Source: Ulvibacterium sp965248315 (GTDB lineage Bacteria; Bacteroidota; Bacteroidia; Flavobacteriales; Flavobacteriaceae). From it: DNA of 64,000 nt. The stretch spans positions 3,968,001 to 4,032,000 of the forward strand of contig NZ_CBDFIX010000002.1 of assembly GCF_965248315.1 (NCBI RefSeq), read 5' to 3'. The notes under the pieces were generated by a model. That model had not been told where the DNA came from. It made no database searches and saw only the letters and a program-made list of their open reading frames with translations. Below are positions 7,880 through 16,038 of the stretch, piece by piece. The stretch's first letter is position 1, and every line of letters starts with the position of its first letter. Both the position numbers and the translations under genes were made by a program.

Positions 7880-8356
7880 ATGAGTAAGACCAAAGTGCGG
7901 AAAATGATGTTCATCCTTTCCAAAGCTACCATAGAAAATGTATATGCAGCATTTATCATGGCCAATGGTGCCCGAATGGAAGGTATAGAGTCCGAGATAT
8001 TCTTTACTTTTTTCGGATTAGAAGCCATCCAGAAGAAAAAACTGGAACATTTGCGTGTGGCCACGGTGGGTAACCCTGCCATGCATATTCCAACGATGTT
8101 GGGTGGTTTGCCCGGGGTGGAGGCCCTGGCCACCAGTATGATGAAAAAGGAAATGGAAAAATTGGATATGCCGCCTGTTGGTGAATTTCTGGAAATCCTA
8201 TCCGATTCCGGATGTAGGCTTTGGGCCTGTAAATTGGCCGTGGATATGTTCCATTTAAAGGAAGAAGATTTGATCGATGAAATCGAAGGCATCCTTACCA
8301 TAGGGGATTTTTATAATAGAGCCGATCAAGAAGGCACGCAACTGCTATTCATTTAA
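7880..8356 (+). CDS. DsrE2-type sulfurtransferase (DsrE/F-like family)
   Basis: A 158-residue protein of the DsrE/DsrF-like alpha/beta family. It opens with a beta strand and helix (KMMFILSKATIENVYAAFIMANGARMEG) and continues with the FFTFFGL strand. The candidate sulfur-carrying cysteines are C112 and C117 in SGCRLWACKLAVDMF, matching the Cys-x4-Cys pattern in the DsrE2 helix. The central hydrophobic stretch (HIPTMLGGLPGVEALATSMM) is typical of DsrE2 and may attach to the membrane. Last gene of the sulfur operon, 34 bases after the TusE-like gene, and 27 bases from the convergent barrel gene. A path from SQR-made persulfide to DsrE2 and TusE is inferred from family roles. Confidence 0.85.
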   Translation: MSKTKVRKMMFILSKATIENVYAAFIMANGARMEGIESEIFFTFFGLEAIQKKKLEHLRVATVGNPAMHIPTMLGGLPGVEALATSMMKKEMEKLDMPPVGEFLEILSDSGCRLWACKLAVDMFHLKEEDLIDEIEGILTIGDFYNRADQEGTQLLFI

Positions 8357-8383
8357 TCGATTTACTACCCAAAGGGAAATGGT

Positions 8384-9703
8384 CTAGAATGAGTTGAAAT
8401 TTAGCCTAAGCTTTACTCCACCATTGGTAAAATCGATATTTTCCCGTGTAACAGGGGAAAGCGAGCTATGAAGAAAGGGTTCAACGATAAGGGATTGTTT
8501 TTTGTTGTTAATGGGCAGCTCAATACCAACGGATATATTCAATATCCCGGCAAAATTAAAACTCCCTGATTCCGATTGTATATCCGTTATTTCCGTTCTA
8601 AGGCTTTCCTGGGTCCGAGCTTCCCTGACCCCATTTAATCCATCAACAATAACAATTTTGGTTTCCTGAAAGGTAGATTCATCTTCTTCCTTAAAATAGG
8701 TAGTGGAAGAAACCCCCAGAGTGGCAAACCATTGCCTTTCCCCAATCCTGAAATTGTACTTCAGGTTTAGTGGTAGTTCCAATCCCGTTAAAATTGCCTG
8801 TCTAGATTTCAGTTGGGTTCCTTCCCCTATCTCATTGAGTTGATTCTCCTCAAAGTGAATGCGTTGATTGATCAGGGAAAGTCCGGTATAAAGATCTATA
8901 TTTTTAAGAACAGGTATTTCTACCACGGCCCCACCGGAAAAGGTTACATTGCTTTCACCAGTGCCCTGATTATAATTTACCATGGGGGATAATACTACCC
9001 CAAACCTGATTTTGTTCCTTAGTATCTCATCCAAGGTTTCTTCATCAAATTCCTCTTCAAGCAATTCCTTGGAGGCTTCTTCTTCCAATTGGGCAATTTT
9101 TTCTTCCTCATCGGTCTCCACCATCATTTTTTCATTCTCCAAATCGGTTTTTGGCAAGGTACCCCCCACCAAAACGGTACTGTCCGTTTCTTTGGAAAAC
9201 AACGGCTCTTCCTTTGCAGGATTATTTCTGATTTCATTTGAGTTTTTGGCCGTGGTACTTTTTGCCAGAACACCTTTCTTGGTTAAATCTCTATCATTAT
9301 TGCTTGCCGCCTTTCCGGAAAGAACCCCACTTTCGTCTTTTTCTTGGGAAACCGTTGCTTCTGTATTTTTTAATATATCAATTTGTTCCTCCGAATCTTT
9401 TCTTTTTTCGAATTGATTTCTCTCAACATTTTTCTCCCTAGGGATTCCCTCTTTATTTTGTTCCACAGGTACCGTAAACCCATTTTGGGCTTCGTTTTTC
9501 AAAAACTGATGTACAAGTAACACTGTGGTAAAAAGAACCAGCACCATGGCCGCATAACGAAAGGGAAGCCATAGGATTACCTTTCGGTTCTTTTTCTTCT
9601 TTTTCAGGAGCTTTTCCCAATCTTCCGGATTATAAGGCTCCTCCCAATGACCAAGAACTCCCTTGATCTGCTCCACAAATTTATCATCAATAATATCTTT
9701 CAT
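8384..9703 (-). CDS. Anti-sigma-like membrane protein fused to an outer-membrane beta-barrel
   Basis: A 439-residue protein with three parts. Residues 1-41 are a short cytoplasmic segment (VEQIKGVLGHWEEPYNPEDW then a Lys-rich run). Residues 42-68 form one transmembrane helix (VILWLPFRYAAMVLVLFTTV). Residues 70-230 are a charged, Glu/Ser/Thr-rich linker, long enough to cross the periplasm. Residues 232-439 look like an eight-stranded outer-membrane barrel of the PorT/OmpA-like type, ending in NFNSF with a terminal Phe. The ATG overlaps the stop of the upstream ECF sigma gene by four bases (ATGA), so the pair is coupled. By context the N-terminus may hold the sigma factor, with the barrel as the outer-membrane sensor; this is inference. 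No zinc-finger anti-sigma motif is seen. Confidence 0.7.
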   Translation of the reverse strand: MKDIIDDKFVEQIKGVLGHWEEPYNPEDWEKLLKKKKKNRKVILWLPFRYAAMVLVLFTTVLLVHQFLKNEAQNGFTVPVEQNKEGIPREKNVERNQFEKRKDSEEQIDILKNTEATVSQEKDESGVLSGKAASNNDRDLTKKGVLAKSTTAKNSNEIRNNPAKEEPLFSKETDSTVLVGGTLPKTDLENEKMMVETDEEEKIAQLEEEASKELLEEEFDEETLDEILRNKIRFGVVLSPMVNYNQGTGESNVTFSGGAVVEIPVLKNIDLYTGLSLINQRIHFEENQLNEIGEGTQLKSRQAILTGLELPLNLKYNFRIGERQWFATLGVSSTTYFKEEDESTFQETKIVIVDGLNGVREARTQESLRTEITDIQSESGSFNFAGILNISVGIELPINNKKQSLIVEPFLHSSLSPVTRENIDFTNGGVKLRLNFNSF

Positions 9704-10269
9704 TTTGCGGATTTTAATTGGTTTTGCAATACAATTCTCAATTTCTTTTTGGCCCTTGCCAAAAACGTCCTCGAACTACTTTCACCAATATCTAGCATTT
9801 CTGCAATTTCTCCATGGGAATACCCTTGGATCTCAAATAAGGCAAAAACCAGTCGGTGTAATCTGGGCAATTGATCTAAAGCCATTAAAATATCAGCTAC
9901 ATTCAGCAGGGAAATCGCTTCGGCATTAATTTGGGTGCCCACCATAGTCTCTGGTTCCAAACTCAGGAATTTTTCTTTTTTTCTCCTAAAATTGTCTACC
10001 GAGGTATTAACAATAATCCTTTTAAGCCATGGTTTAAAGGGCTTTCCTTGATGAAACTTGTTGATAGAATGAAAGACTTTGACAAAGCTGTCATTCATCA
10101 GGTCAATAGCCTCTTCCCTGGAATAGGTGTTCAACCTGCTTATCTTAAAAGCATAGCCGTAAAAATGTTTGTACAACAATTCCTGACTACCTTTTTTTTT
10201 GAGTTTACAGTTGGAAACGAGTAACTCTTCAAGCTTTTCCCTATGGGTTTCTTTTGGTTTTTTTTTCAA
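9700..10269 (-). CDS. RNA polymerase ECF sigma factor
   Basis: About 189 residues. Sigma region 2 reads YKHFYGYAFKISRLNTYSRE, EAIDLMNDSFVKVFHSI and FKPWLKRIIVNTSVDNFRRK. Region 4 has LDQLPRLHRLVFALFEIQGY, SHGEIAEMLDIGESSSRTFL and ARAKKKLRIVL. It would direct RNA polymerase to a small regulon, controlled by the coupled barrel/anti-sigma gene. The frame stays open up to 10380, with an ATG at 10314, but that stretch encodes the terminator of the preceding lipoprotein gene and a non-family hydrophobic tail. The TTG at 10269, just after the terminator T-tract, gives the normal N-terminus (KKKPKETHREKLEELL). The start is therefore a judgement. Confidence 0.85.
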   Translation of the reverse strand: MKKKPKETHREKLEELLVSNCKLKKKGSQELLYKHFYGYAFKISRLNTYSREEAIDLMNDSFVKVFHSINKFHQGKPFKPWLKRIIVNTSVDNFRRKKEKFLSLEPETMVGTQINAEAISLLNVADILMALDQLPRLHRLVFALFEIQGYSHGEIAEMLDIGESSSRTFLARAKKKLRIVLQNQLKSAK

Positions 10270-10281
10270 ACGGGGGTTATT

Positions 10282-10312
10282 AAAAAAAACTACGGCCACA
10301 AAGGTCGTGGCC
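10282..10312 (-). terminator. Intrinsic terminator of the 10381-10920 lipoprotein gene
   Basis: On the minus strand GGCCAC pairs with GTGGCC across a 7-base loop, followed by GTAG and eight T. It lies about 70 bases after the lipoprotein stop and inside the extended open frame of the sigma gene, which helps set the sigma start. Confidence 0.7.
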
Positions 10313-10380
10313 ATGAATATACAAGCTATTTCATAGCAATAAAGGTATAAATGAAAATACAGTATCCATAGCCTTTCCAA

Positions 10381-10920
10381 TTAGCGGAAACAACAAGAAA
10401 TATCTGGGTCAATAGTTCCATTGATTATGCTATAAACGTCTATGGAACAAGGCAGAGCTTCTGCATTATCCTTACCAAAAAGTTCTTCAAGGTCTATTTC
10501 CAAGGTCTCATTGATTACCCTGTTACAGCCAAAATCGTCATTATCTGCCCTATGGGAAACGAGTAGGGTCGTCTTACAGGGAGATATCTCCTTTACAATT
10601 CCATCCCAGGCCACATCAAAATAGTGATTTTGGCAGCCTCCACCATATGAAACACTTAATTTAAGTAAGGTACCTACTCGTGCTACGCTATCAATTACAA
10701 AATCAGCGATTCCCTGTACACCAACACCAGATAACCTTTTGTTATTCATATCTTTAAATACTTTGGCATTGGTTATGTAATTAATCTTGTTTTTGCCTTG
10801 TAAGATGGGATTACCATCATCTTTGTTGCAGGAAAGCAACACTGCCCCGATCAATACTATAAAACAAAGATTCTTGATCATTAGATACATCGGTACCCAT
10901 ACACTATTTGACTTTTTCAT
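10381..10920 (-). CDS. Small lipoprotein, copy 1 of a local family
   Basis: A 179-residue secreted lipoprotein. The signal sequence runs IKNLCFIVLIGAVLLSC, with a lipobox ending in Cys31, followed by NKDDGNP. After the Cys come a short linker and a beta-rich domain with several cysteines (GGGCQNHYFDV, EISPCKTTLL, DFGCNRV, ALPCSIDVYS). No known domain is recognised. It is about as conserved as its neighbour 11093-11587 in segments such as ETLEIDLEELFGKDNAEALPCSIDVYS, so the two are tandem paralogues. Alternative ATGs in the signal region exist (codons 11 and 14). The upstream 10966-11049 block is shared with the other copies. The function is unknown. Confidence 0.8.
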   Translation of the reverse strand: MKKSNSVWVPMYLMIKNLCFIVLIGAVLLSCNKDDGNPILQGKNKINYITNAKVFKDMNNKRLSGVGVQGIADFVIDSVARVGTLLKLSVSYGGGCQNHYFDVAWDGIVKEISPCKTTLLVSHRADNDDFGCNRVINETLEIDLEELFGKDNAEALPCSIDVYSIINGTIDPDISCCFR

Positions 10921-10965
10921 TTTTTACTTTTTATTATTAATTATTTGTTGTTTTTCCATTCTATA

Positions 10966-11049
10966 CCTACCTATACGGCCAATAGCAAGGAAACGCTACA
11001 CTTGGCAGAAAAAAATGAGTCTATTTGCAACATCCGATTTAAACGTATT
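10966..11049 (-). promoter_or_regulatory. Conserved leader/promoter block, copy 1
   Basis: Contains CCTACCTATACGGCC, AATAGCAAGG, AAACGCTACACTT and a distal TTGCAAC...TTTAAA part (plus-strand reading), 46-129 bases upstream of the lipoprotein ATG. Two further copies lie at 11646-11757 and 15731-15841. A promoter or regulator-binding role is inferred from conservation and position. Confidence 0.5.
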
Positions 11050-11092
11050 CTTTAAATATGGGCCCTATGAACCATGACCGCTGATATTTTGC

Positions 11093-11587
11093 CTACAGGT
11101 GGTGTTCAACGGGGACTTCCTGATCCGGAGAATCGGTCTCGTTAAGCATACTATAAACGTCTATGGAACAGGCCAAGGTTTCGGTGTTGTCTTTCCCAAA
11201 AAGTCTTTCAAGATCTATTTCCAAGGTCTCCGTAAACGGCCTTATCGTACCACTGCCACAACTGACATTACTGTCAAGAATCTTTCGTGAGAGGGTCAGG
11301 TTGGTCTTACAAGGGGACGTCTCCCGTATGATACCCTCCCAGACCACATCAAAAATACATTCGCGGCATCCTTGATAAGAAACACCTACCTTGAGTAAAT
11401 TCCTTTCGCGCTCTAACCCGACGATTTCAAAATTCGCACTGTTCTCCGATCCCTTACCATTTAACCTTTTGTTTTCCATATCCTTATAAAGCTTGGCACC
11501 GATCAACAGGTTTATTCCATTTTCTCCCGGCAAAGTGGGATTACCATCATCTTTGTTACAGGAGAACAATACAATTCCCATAAACAC
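11093..11587 (-). CDS. Small lipoprotein, copy 2, with a damaged signal region
   Basis: Paralogue of the 10381-10920 gene: the mature part starts SCNKDDGNPTLPGENGIN and keeps the same cysteine pattern and the ETLEIDLERLFGKDNTE segment. The family ATG (11646-11648, reading MKNSKSLW) is out of frame with the body. From ATG to the lipobox Cys codon this copy has 91 bases, against 93 in copy 1, a net loss of two. The in-frame sequence upstream (HKGIVLGGIYFLVFMGIVLFSC) still looks like a signal peptide but has no ATG before it; the GTG at 11587 would leave too short a signal. It may use a rare start (ATT or GTG), be expressed by frameshifting, or be a recent pseudogene. The body is otherwise intact. 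Confidence 0.55.
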   Translation of the reverse strand: MFMGIVLFSCNKDDGNPTLPGENGINLLIGAKLYKDMENKRLNGKGSENSANFEIVGLERERNLLKVGVSYQGCRECIFDVVWEGIIRETSPCKTNLTLSRKILDSNVSCGSGTIRPFTETLEIDLERLFGKDNTETLACSIDVYSMLNETDSPDQEVPVEHHL

Positions 11588-11645
11588 TAGAAAATAAATG
11601 CCCCCTAATACAATGCCTTTGTGACCATAAACTCTTTGAATTTTT

Positions 11646-11757
11646 CATTTTTGTAAAATTTTGTTTGCTGCCTACCTATACGGCCTGTAGGAAAGAAACG
11701 CTACACTTCATGGAAGAATACATTGAATTTGGCCGCGGTGCCCATTTTAAAGCATGC
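11646..11757 (-). promoter_or_regulatory. Conserved leader/promoter block, copy 2
   Basis: From the out-of-frame family ATG upward it is nearly identical to 15731-15841 for about 75 bases (TTTTGTAAAATTTTG, GCTGCCTACCTATACGGCC, AAACGCTACACTTCATGG), then diverges. The leader is better conserved between copies 2 and 3 than the reading frame. Confidence 0.5.
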
Positions 11758-11859
11758 TTTTGAAAAGCTTCCCGCAAACCGTAATTCACATCTTTAGACA
11801 AAAGCTTATGGTATGTCTAACTCTATTTATGAAGTTGACGACAAACCCCATCATTAGTC

Positions 11860-11930
11860 ACCTATAATCTGACAGAACCTACCGTTTAAGGGATTTCGAA
11901 TAGGTCAACCTTTTATTCTTCTTAATTTTT
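11860..11930 (+). promoter_or_regulatory. LytTR-type compound promoter, copy A (pectate lyase-like gene)
   Basis: Half-sites ACCTATAA (11860) and ACCGTTTA (11881) are 21 bp apart, start to start. Exactly 34 bp after the second comes TAATTTTT (11923-11930), a weak TAnnTTTG. The same layout recurs at 16039, 20480 and 21232. The rest of 11588-12107 shows no gene. Confidence 0.6.
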
Positions 11931-12107
11931 ATACCGTAACGATTAACAATTTTTTAATCGAATCAGGTAAAAGAATATCAATAGTAATTCAATACAAGAT
12001 ATTTCTTAACATATATATTGATTAATTGATAAAATCATATGATTTTTTCAACTTTTATTAGTAAGAAAATATTTCCATTTTAGTATTTTTAAAAAAAATA
12101 AATCAGC

Positions 12108-15100
12108 ATGAAGAAAAACTACATTATCATGATATCCCCATTTTTTTTTCTACTTAATCATGGAGAATTGCAAATCCAAAAGAGGTTTGATAACATCTAT
12201 AATACTGGCAAGATTAAAGATAAACAAGAGGTTTTTTTTACAAGGAACTTACCACTAACTTCTGAAAATAATAATGTAGTCAGCCCTTTTATCAATAAAC
12301 CTATAATACAGGAACCCGTTGGGGTAAAAGCTTTTCCTACGGCATATGGGGGAGGTTCCGGGATTATAGGAGGTCGCGGAGGTACAATAGTACATGTTAC
12401 TAATTTAAGTGATGATGGTAACCCTGGTAGTTTAAGGTATGCTTTGTTACTAGAAACTCCCAGAACGATAGTCTTTGATGTATCTGGAATAATTGAATTA
12501 AATAATATTATAGAGATACCTCTTGCAGCTTCTAACTTTACCGTCGCAGGTCAAACTGCCCCGGAAGGTGGCATTACTATTAGTGGTTTCCCCATTTCAA
12601 TGGGTGGTGGATGGATATTATCTCTACAACCATGTAACAATGGGATTTGGCGATTTATTAGATTTAGGAACGGGACAACTACCGGAATCCCAGACCAACT
12701 ACTACACTCAGGGTTTATTTCTACAGGTACGGATGGACTAATAATGGACCACTGCTCCTTTGCAATGAACGACGACCAAGCGATGAGCTTGAACGCAAAC
12801 TATGGTAGTCTCGCAAACCATACCATTTCTAGATGCTTATTCTCCGAGAATGCCACAAACATTGTCTGGGGAATTAATCCCCCCACTGGCTCCACAGGTA
12901 ATTTTAGTTATTTATTTAATCTTCATTCCCATCAGGGATGGAGAAACCCAAATCTGGGATATGAAGGTAGGGCAGATGTGATAAACAACGTATATTTTAA
13001 TTGGTCTTTTAGAAACATCAATATAAACGGTCGCAGTCCTGACTTGAACCACTATAATAATTATTATAAAGCCGGGAGTTACAGATCCTCTGACAATAAA
13101 TTACAGACAGGGAACACGACTACGGATCCTACCATCTACACGTCCAATAATTATCATTCCATTCTGGCCACTACGCCAGTTTCGGATGATAGACAGTTAT
13201 GGACAGATTTCAGCACAGGTAGTCCTGTGGCAAATCAATATTTTGTAACTACTCCACATGCCGCCATGATTAACCCTGCTCCATTACTCACCGCTTCAGA
13301 AGCATATGCGGAGGTGCTATCTGATGTCGGTGCAAACAGATATGTAGCCGACGCGGGAGTTAGAGGGGAATATCTTGACTCATATGATACACAAAGAATA
13401 AACGATGTTATAAATTCTATTAGTCGAGACCCATTAAATAAGTCATGGACACAACCCATATTACCCAATAACATCAGAAGTTCAAATTGGGATACTGATA
13501 ATGACGGTCTTCCCGATTTTTTTGAGAACAGCCATGGAGTTTCAAACCCATCAGAAGTAAAAAACAATTATGATTTTCCCGAATATATTTATCCAAATGT
13601 GAACAATTATGCAGCAATAGAAGTTTATCTTGCTTATGCCGCGGGCGATTTGGACAAACTGGAAAAGGTCGGTGGTAATGATAATTTATTCAACATCAAC
13701 GGGACACCCAAGACCGTGGATTCCTACGACCCCGCATCACAGGATTCGGGCAGCTTCGATATACAGGACGGAGGGAACACCCTCAGGCTCACTGGAAACG
13801 CATGGAAGAAAACGGCATTGGACTACAACATTACCGTCAATACCGTACTGCAGTTCGACCTAAGGGTCACCGGGACAGGGGAGATCCACGGCATAGCCTT
13901 CGACGACGACAATACGTTGGGCGGCGAAACGCTATTCCAATTCGCAGGAACACAGACCGACTACGGCATCCAGAACTACGCGACCTACTCCGGCAACGGA
14001 TGGGTGAGCTTCTCCGTACCCGTGGGACAATACGTAACCGGGAGCCCAAACCATATCGTCTTCGTGGCGGACAAGGATTCGAATCCGGAAACGCAGGAGA
14101 GCTTTTTTAGAAATGTCACACTGAGTGAGCCGACAAGCTTCAACATCAACGGGACACCCAAGACCGTGGATTCCTACGACCCCGCATCACAGGATTCGGG
14201 CAGCTTCGATATACAGGACGGAGGGAACACCCTCAGGCTCACTGGAAACGCATGGAAGAAAACGGCATTGGACTACAACATTACCGTCAATACCGTACTG
14301 CAGTTCGACCTAAGGGTCACCGGGACAGGGGAGATCCACGGCATAGCCTTCGACGACGACAATACGTTGGGCGGCGAAACGCTATTCCAATTCGCAGGAA
14401 CACAGACCGACTACGGCATCCAGAACTACGCGACCTACTCCGGCAACGGATGGGTGAGCTTCTCCGTACCCGTGGGACAATACGTAACCGGGAGCCCAAA
14501 CCATATCGTCTTCGTGGCGGACAAGGATTCGAATCCGGAAACGCAGGAGAGCTTTTTTAGAAATGTCACACTGAGTGAGCCGACAAGCTTCAACATCAAC
14601 GGGACACCCAAGACCGTGGATTCCTACGACCCCGCATCACAGGATTCGGGCAGCTTCGATATACAGGACGGAGGGAACACCCTCAGGCTCACTGGAAACG
14701 CATGGAAGAAAACGGCATTGGACTACAACATTACCGTCAATACCGTACTGCAGTTCGACCTAAGGGTCACCGGGACAGGGGAGATCCACGGCATAGCCTT
14801 CGACGACGACAATACGTTGGGGGGCCAGACGCTCTTCCAGTTCGCCGGAACACAGAACGATCTTGGCATCCAGAACTACGCGACCTACTCCGGCAACGGA
14901 TGGGTGAGCTTCTCCGTACCCGTGGGACAATACGTAACCGGGAGCCCAAACCATATCGTCTTCGTGGCGGACAAGGATTCGAATCCGGAAACGCAGGAGA
15001 GCTTTTTTAGAAATGTAATTTTTTCTGAGGGTTCAGCAAGTTTAAAATCAAAAGTTTCAATCGAAGAGTCGGATGAGATACCCATAGTTTCTCTATACCC

Positions 15101-15314
15101 TAACGAAGCAGATAAATTAGTTACCTTAAAAAGTAAAGAAATACTTAAAAGTGTATCTATATATTCAATAGATGGACGTGTCGTCAAACAGATTCCACAT
15201 CTTAATACATCTATATTGAATATAGATTTATATGATGTCCCAAATGGATTATATATAATTGAATTTTCCACAAATGATTTAACTCATACCAAAAAATTGA
15301 TTGTGCAGCATTAA
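12108..15314 (+). CDS. T9SS-secreted pectate lyase-like (PL1) protein with three CBM-like modules
   Basis: A 1068-residue secreted protein. The first 20-odd residues are a signal-like segment (IIMISPFFFLL). Residues about 75-470 are a right-handed beta-helix of the PL1 pectate lyase type: FPTAYGGGSGIIGGRGG, NPGSLRYALLLETPRTIVFD, D214-H-C-S-F and NNVYFNWSFRNI/NHYNNYYKAG. A DTDNDGLPDFFE calcium-type loop follows. Residues 528-969 are three near-identical 150-residue modules (ALDYNITVNTVLQFDLRV, GEIHGIAFDDDNT, HIVFVADKDSNP) resembling a beta-sandwich module seen at the C-terminus of many marine carbohydrases, probably carbohydrate-binding. The C-terminus (PIVSLYPNEADKLVTLKS to KKLIVQH) is a type A T9SS sorting domain. 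Pectate specificity is not proven. The body and the modules differ sharply in base composition, AT-rich against GC-rich. Confidence 0.85.
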   Translation: MKKNYIIMISPFFFLLNHGELQIQKRFDNIYNTGKIKDKQEVFFTRNLPLTSENNNVVSPFINKPIIQEPVGVKAFPTAYGGGSGIIGGRGGTIVHVTNLSDDGNPGSLRYALLLETPRTIVFDVSGIIELNNIIEIPLAASNFTVAGQTAPEGGITISGFPISMGGGWILSLQPCNNGIWRFIRFRNGTTTGIPDQLLHSGFISTGTDGLIMDHCSFAMNDDQAMSLNANYGSLANHTISRCLFSENATNIVWGINPPTGSTGNFSYLFNLHSHQGWRNPNLGYEGRADVINNVYFNWSFRNININGRSPDLNHYNNYYKAGSYRSSDNKLQTGNTTTDPTIYTSNNYHSILATTPVSDDRQLWTDFSTGSPVANQYFVTTPHAAMINPAPLLTASEAYAEVLSDVGANRYVADAGVRGEYLDSYDTQRINDVINSISRDPLNKSWTQPILPNNIRSSNWDTDNDGLPDFFENSHGVSNPSEVKNNYDFPEYIYPNVNNYAAIEVYLAYAAGDLDKLEKVGGNDNLFNINGTPKTVDSYDPASQDSGSFDIQDGGNTLRLTGNAWKKTALDYNITVNTVLQFDLRVTGTGEIHGIAFDDDNTLGGETLFQFAGTQTDYGIQNYATYSGNGWVSFSVPVGQYVTGSPNHIVFVADKDSNPETQESFFRNVTLSEPTSFNINGTPKTVDSYDPASQDSGSFDIQDGGNTLRLTGNAWKKTALDYNITVNTVLQFDLRVTGTGEIHGIAFDDDNTLGGETLFQFAGTQTDYGIQNYATYSGNGWVSFSVPVGQYVTGSPNHIVFVADKDSNPETQESFFRNVTLSEPTSFNINGTPKTVDSYDPASQDSGSFDIQDGGNTLRLTGNAWKKTALDYNITVNTVLQFDLRVTGTGEIHGIAFDDDNTLGGQTLFQFAGTQNDLGIQNYATYSGNGWVSFSVPVGQYVTGSPNHIVFVADKDSNPETQESFFRNVIFSEGSASLKSKVSIEESDEIPIVSLYPNEADKLVTLKSKEILKSVSIYSIDGRVVKQIPHLNTSILNIDLYDVPNGLYIIEFSTNDLTHTKKLIVQH
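13689..15015 (+). repeat. Three tandem 450-bp coding repeats
   Basis: Units start at 13689, 14139 and 14589 (TTCAACATCAACGGGACACC each time). By eye, units 1 and 2 are identical over all 450 bases. Unit 3 differs only in a cluster at about 14822-14865 (for example GGGGCCAGACGCTCTTCCAG) and at its 3' end. Identity at silent sites points to very recent duplication or gene conversion. Confidence 0.95.
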
Positions 15315-15599
15315 TTTATTACATACCAATAGAAAAGCAATAGTCCAGCTCGTTGCGGTCAAAATCACTATTATCCTTTCCGTGGCAGGAGATTATTAAA
15401 CATAGTTAGGGTGGACGTATTTTCTTTGTATATCCAGACCAAATAAAAACAATGATTTAGGATACCTCCGGCATTTAAAACATTTCGTTTTAAGTTGGAC
15501 ATCAACACGCACTACGCTAATTATGTCAAAGTCTGTTTTTTTGTTCCTGTGTCATTTAACTTCTTATATTTTAAATTGTTTTATAAACAAGTCGCCCTT

Positions 15600-15733
15600 A
15601 GGTTAATCCTTTTTCCTTGTAAGAGGATTATTGCCAATCTTGGTATATGAAAGCAACACAATCCCAATCAACCCCGTACACAAAGACTTTTGAACCAGTC
15701 TTTCCTTACTAGTACACCATTTGAGTTTTCATT
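15600..15733 (-). pseudogene. Truncated lipoprotein pseudogene, copy 3
   Basis: On the minus strand, ATG at 15733 is followed by a sequence alignable with the lipoprotein genes at 10381 and 11093 (GGGATTGTGTTGCTTTC in the signal region, then GGCAATAATCC matching GGTAATCCC and CTTACAAGG). An in-frame TAG follows after seven codons, the lipobox Cys codon is lost, and similarity stops after about 130 bases. The rest of the 15315-16197 gap holds its leader and two LytTR-like sites and no other gene. Confidence 0.75.
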
Positions 15734-15841
15734 TTTGTAAAATTTTGTTTGCTGCCTACCTATACGGCCAATAGCAAGGAAACGCTACACTTCATGGAAG
15801 AATAACGTTGAATTTGATTGCAACACCTGTTTAAAACATAC
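15731..15841 (-). promoter_or_regulatory. Conserved leader/promoter block, copy 3
   Basis: Leader of the pseudogene, nearly identical to the leader of copy 2 at 11646-11757 and, in CCAATAGCAAGGAAACGC, to copy 1. It has survived while the gene decayed. Confidence 0.5.
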
Positions 15842-15920
15842 GATTGAAAAGCCTTATAAGTGTGAAACAATACTTGCGGGCTAGGAAAACAAAGAACAAA
15901 CATGTCAAAAGGCAACATCT

Positions 15921-15949
15921 ACCGATAAGTTGACGGAACATATCACGAA
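15921..15949 (+). promoter_or_regulatory. Degenerate LytTR-type site
   Basis: ACCGATAAGTTGACGGAACA aligns with the first 20 bases of the site at 16039, but the second half-site is lost (ATATCACG). No -7 box was recognised at the fixed distance. Confidence 0.3.
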
Positions 15950-16038
15950 AAAGATTACTTCACATCATAACTTTATTTTCAATATATTATGTTTTTTCTT
16001 AAAACTTTATAGGAATTTACGTTCAATTAATAATACAT

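Noticed and set aside
7792..8301. A 169-codon minus-strand open frame opposite DsrE2
   Set aside because: The plus strand has the DsrE2 motifs and operon spacing; the antisense frame is a mirror of it.
10966..11049. The lipoprotein leader as another LytTR-type operator
   Set aside because: Its GTTT/GTAT cores do not show the 21-bp half-site spacing or the 34-bp distance to a -7 box, so I treat it as a separate element.
13802..15010. Repeated Arg-rich frames in the 450-bp modules
   Set aside because: They are alternate frames of the tandem repeats, repeated only because the DNA is repeated.
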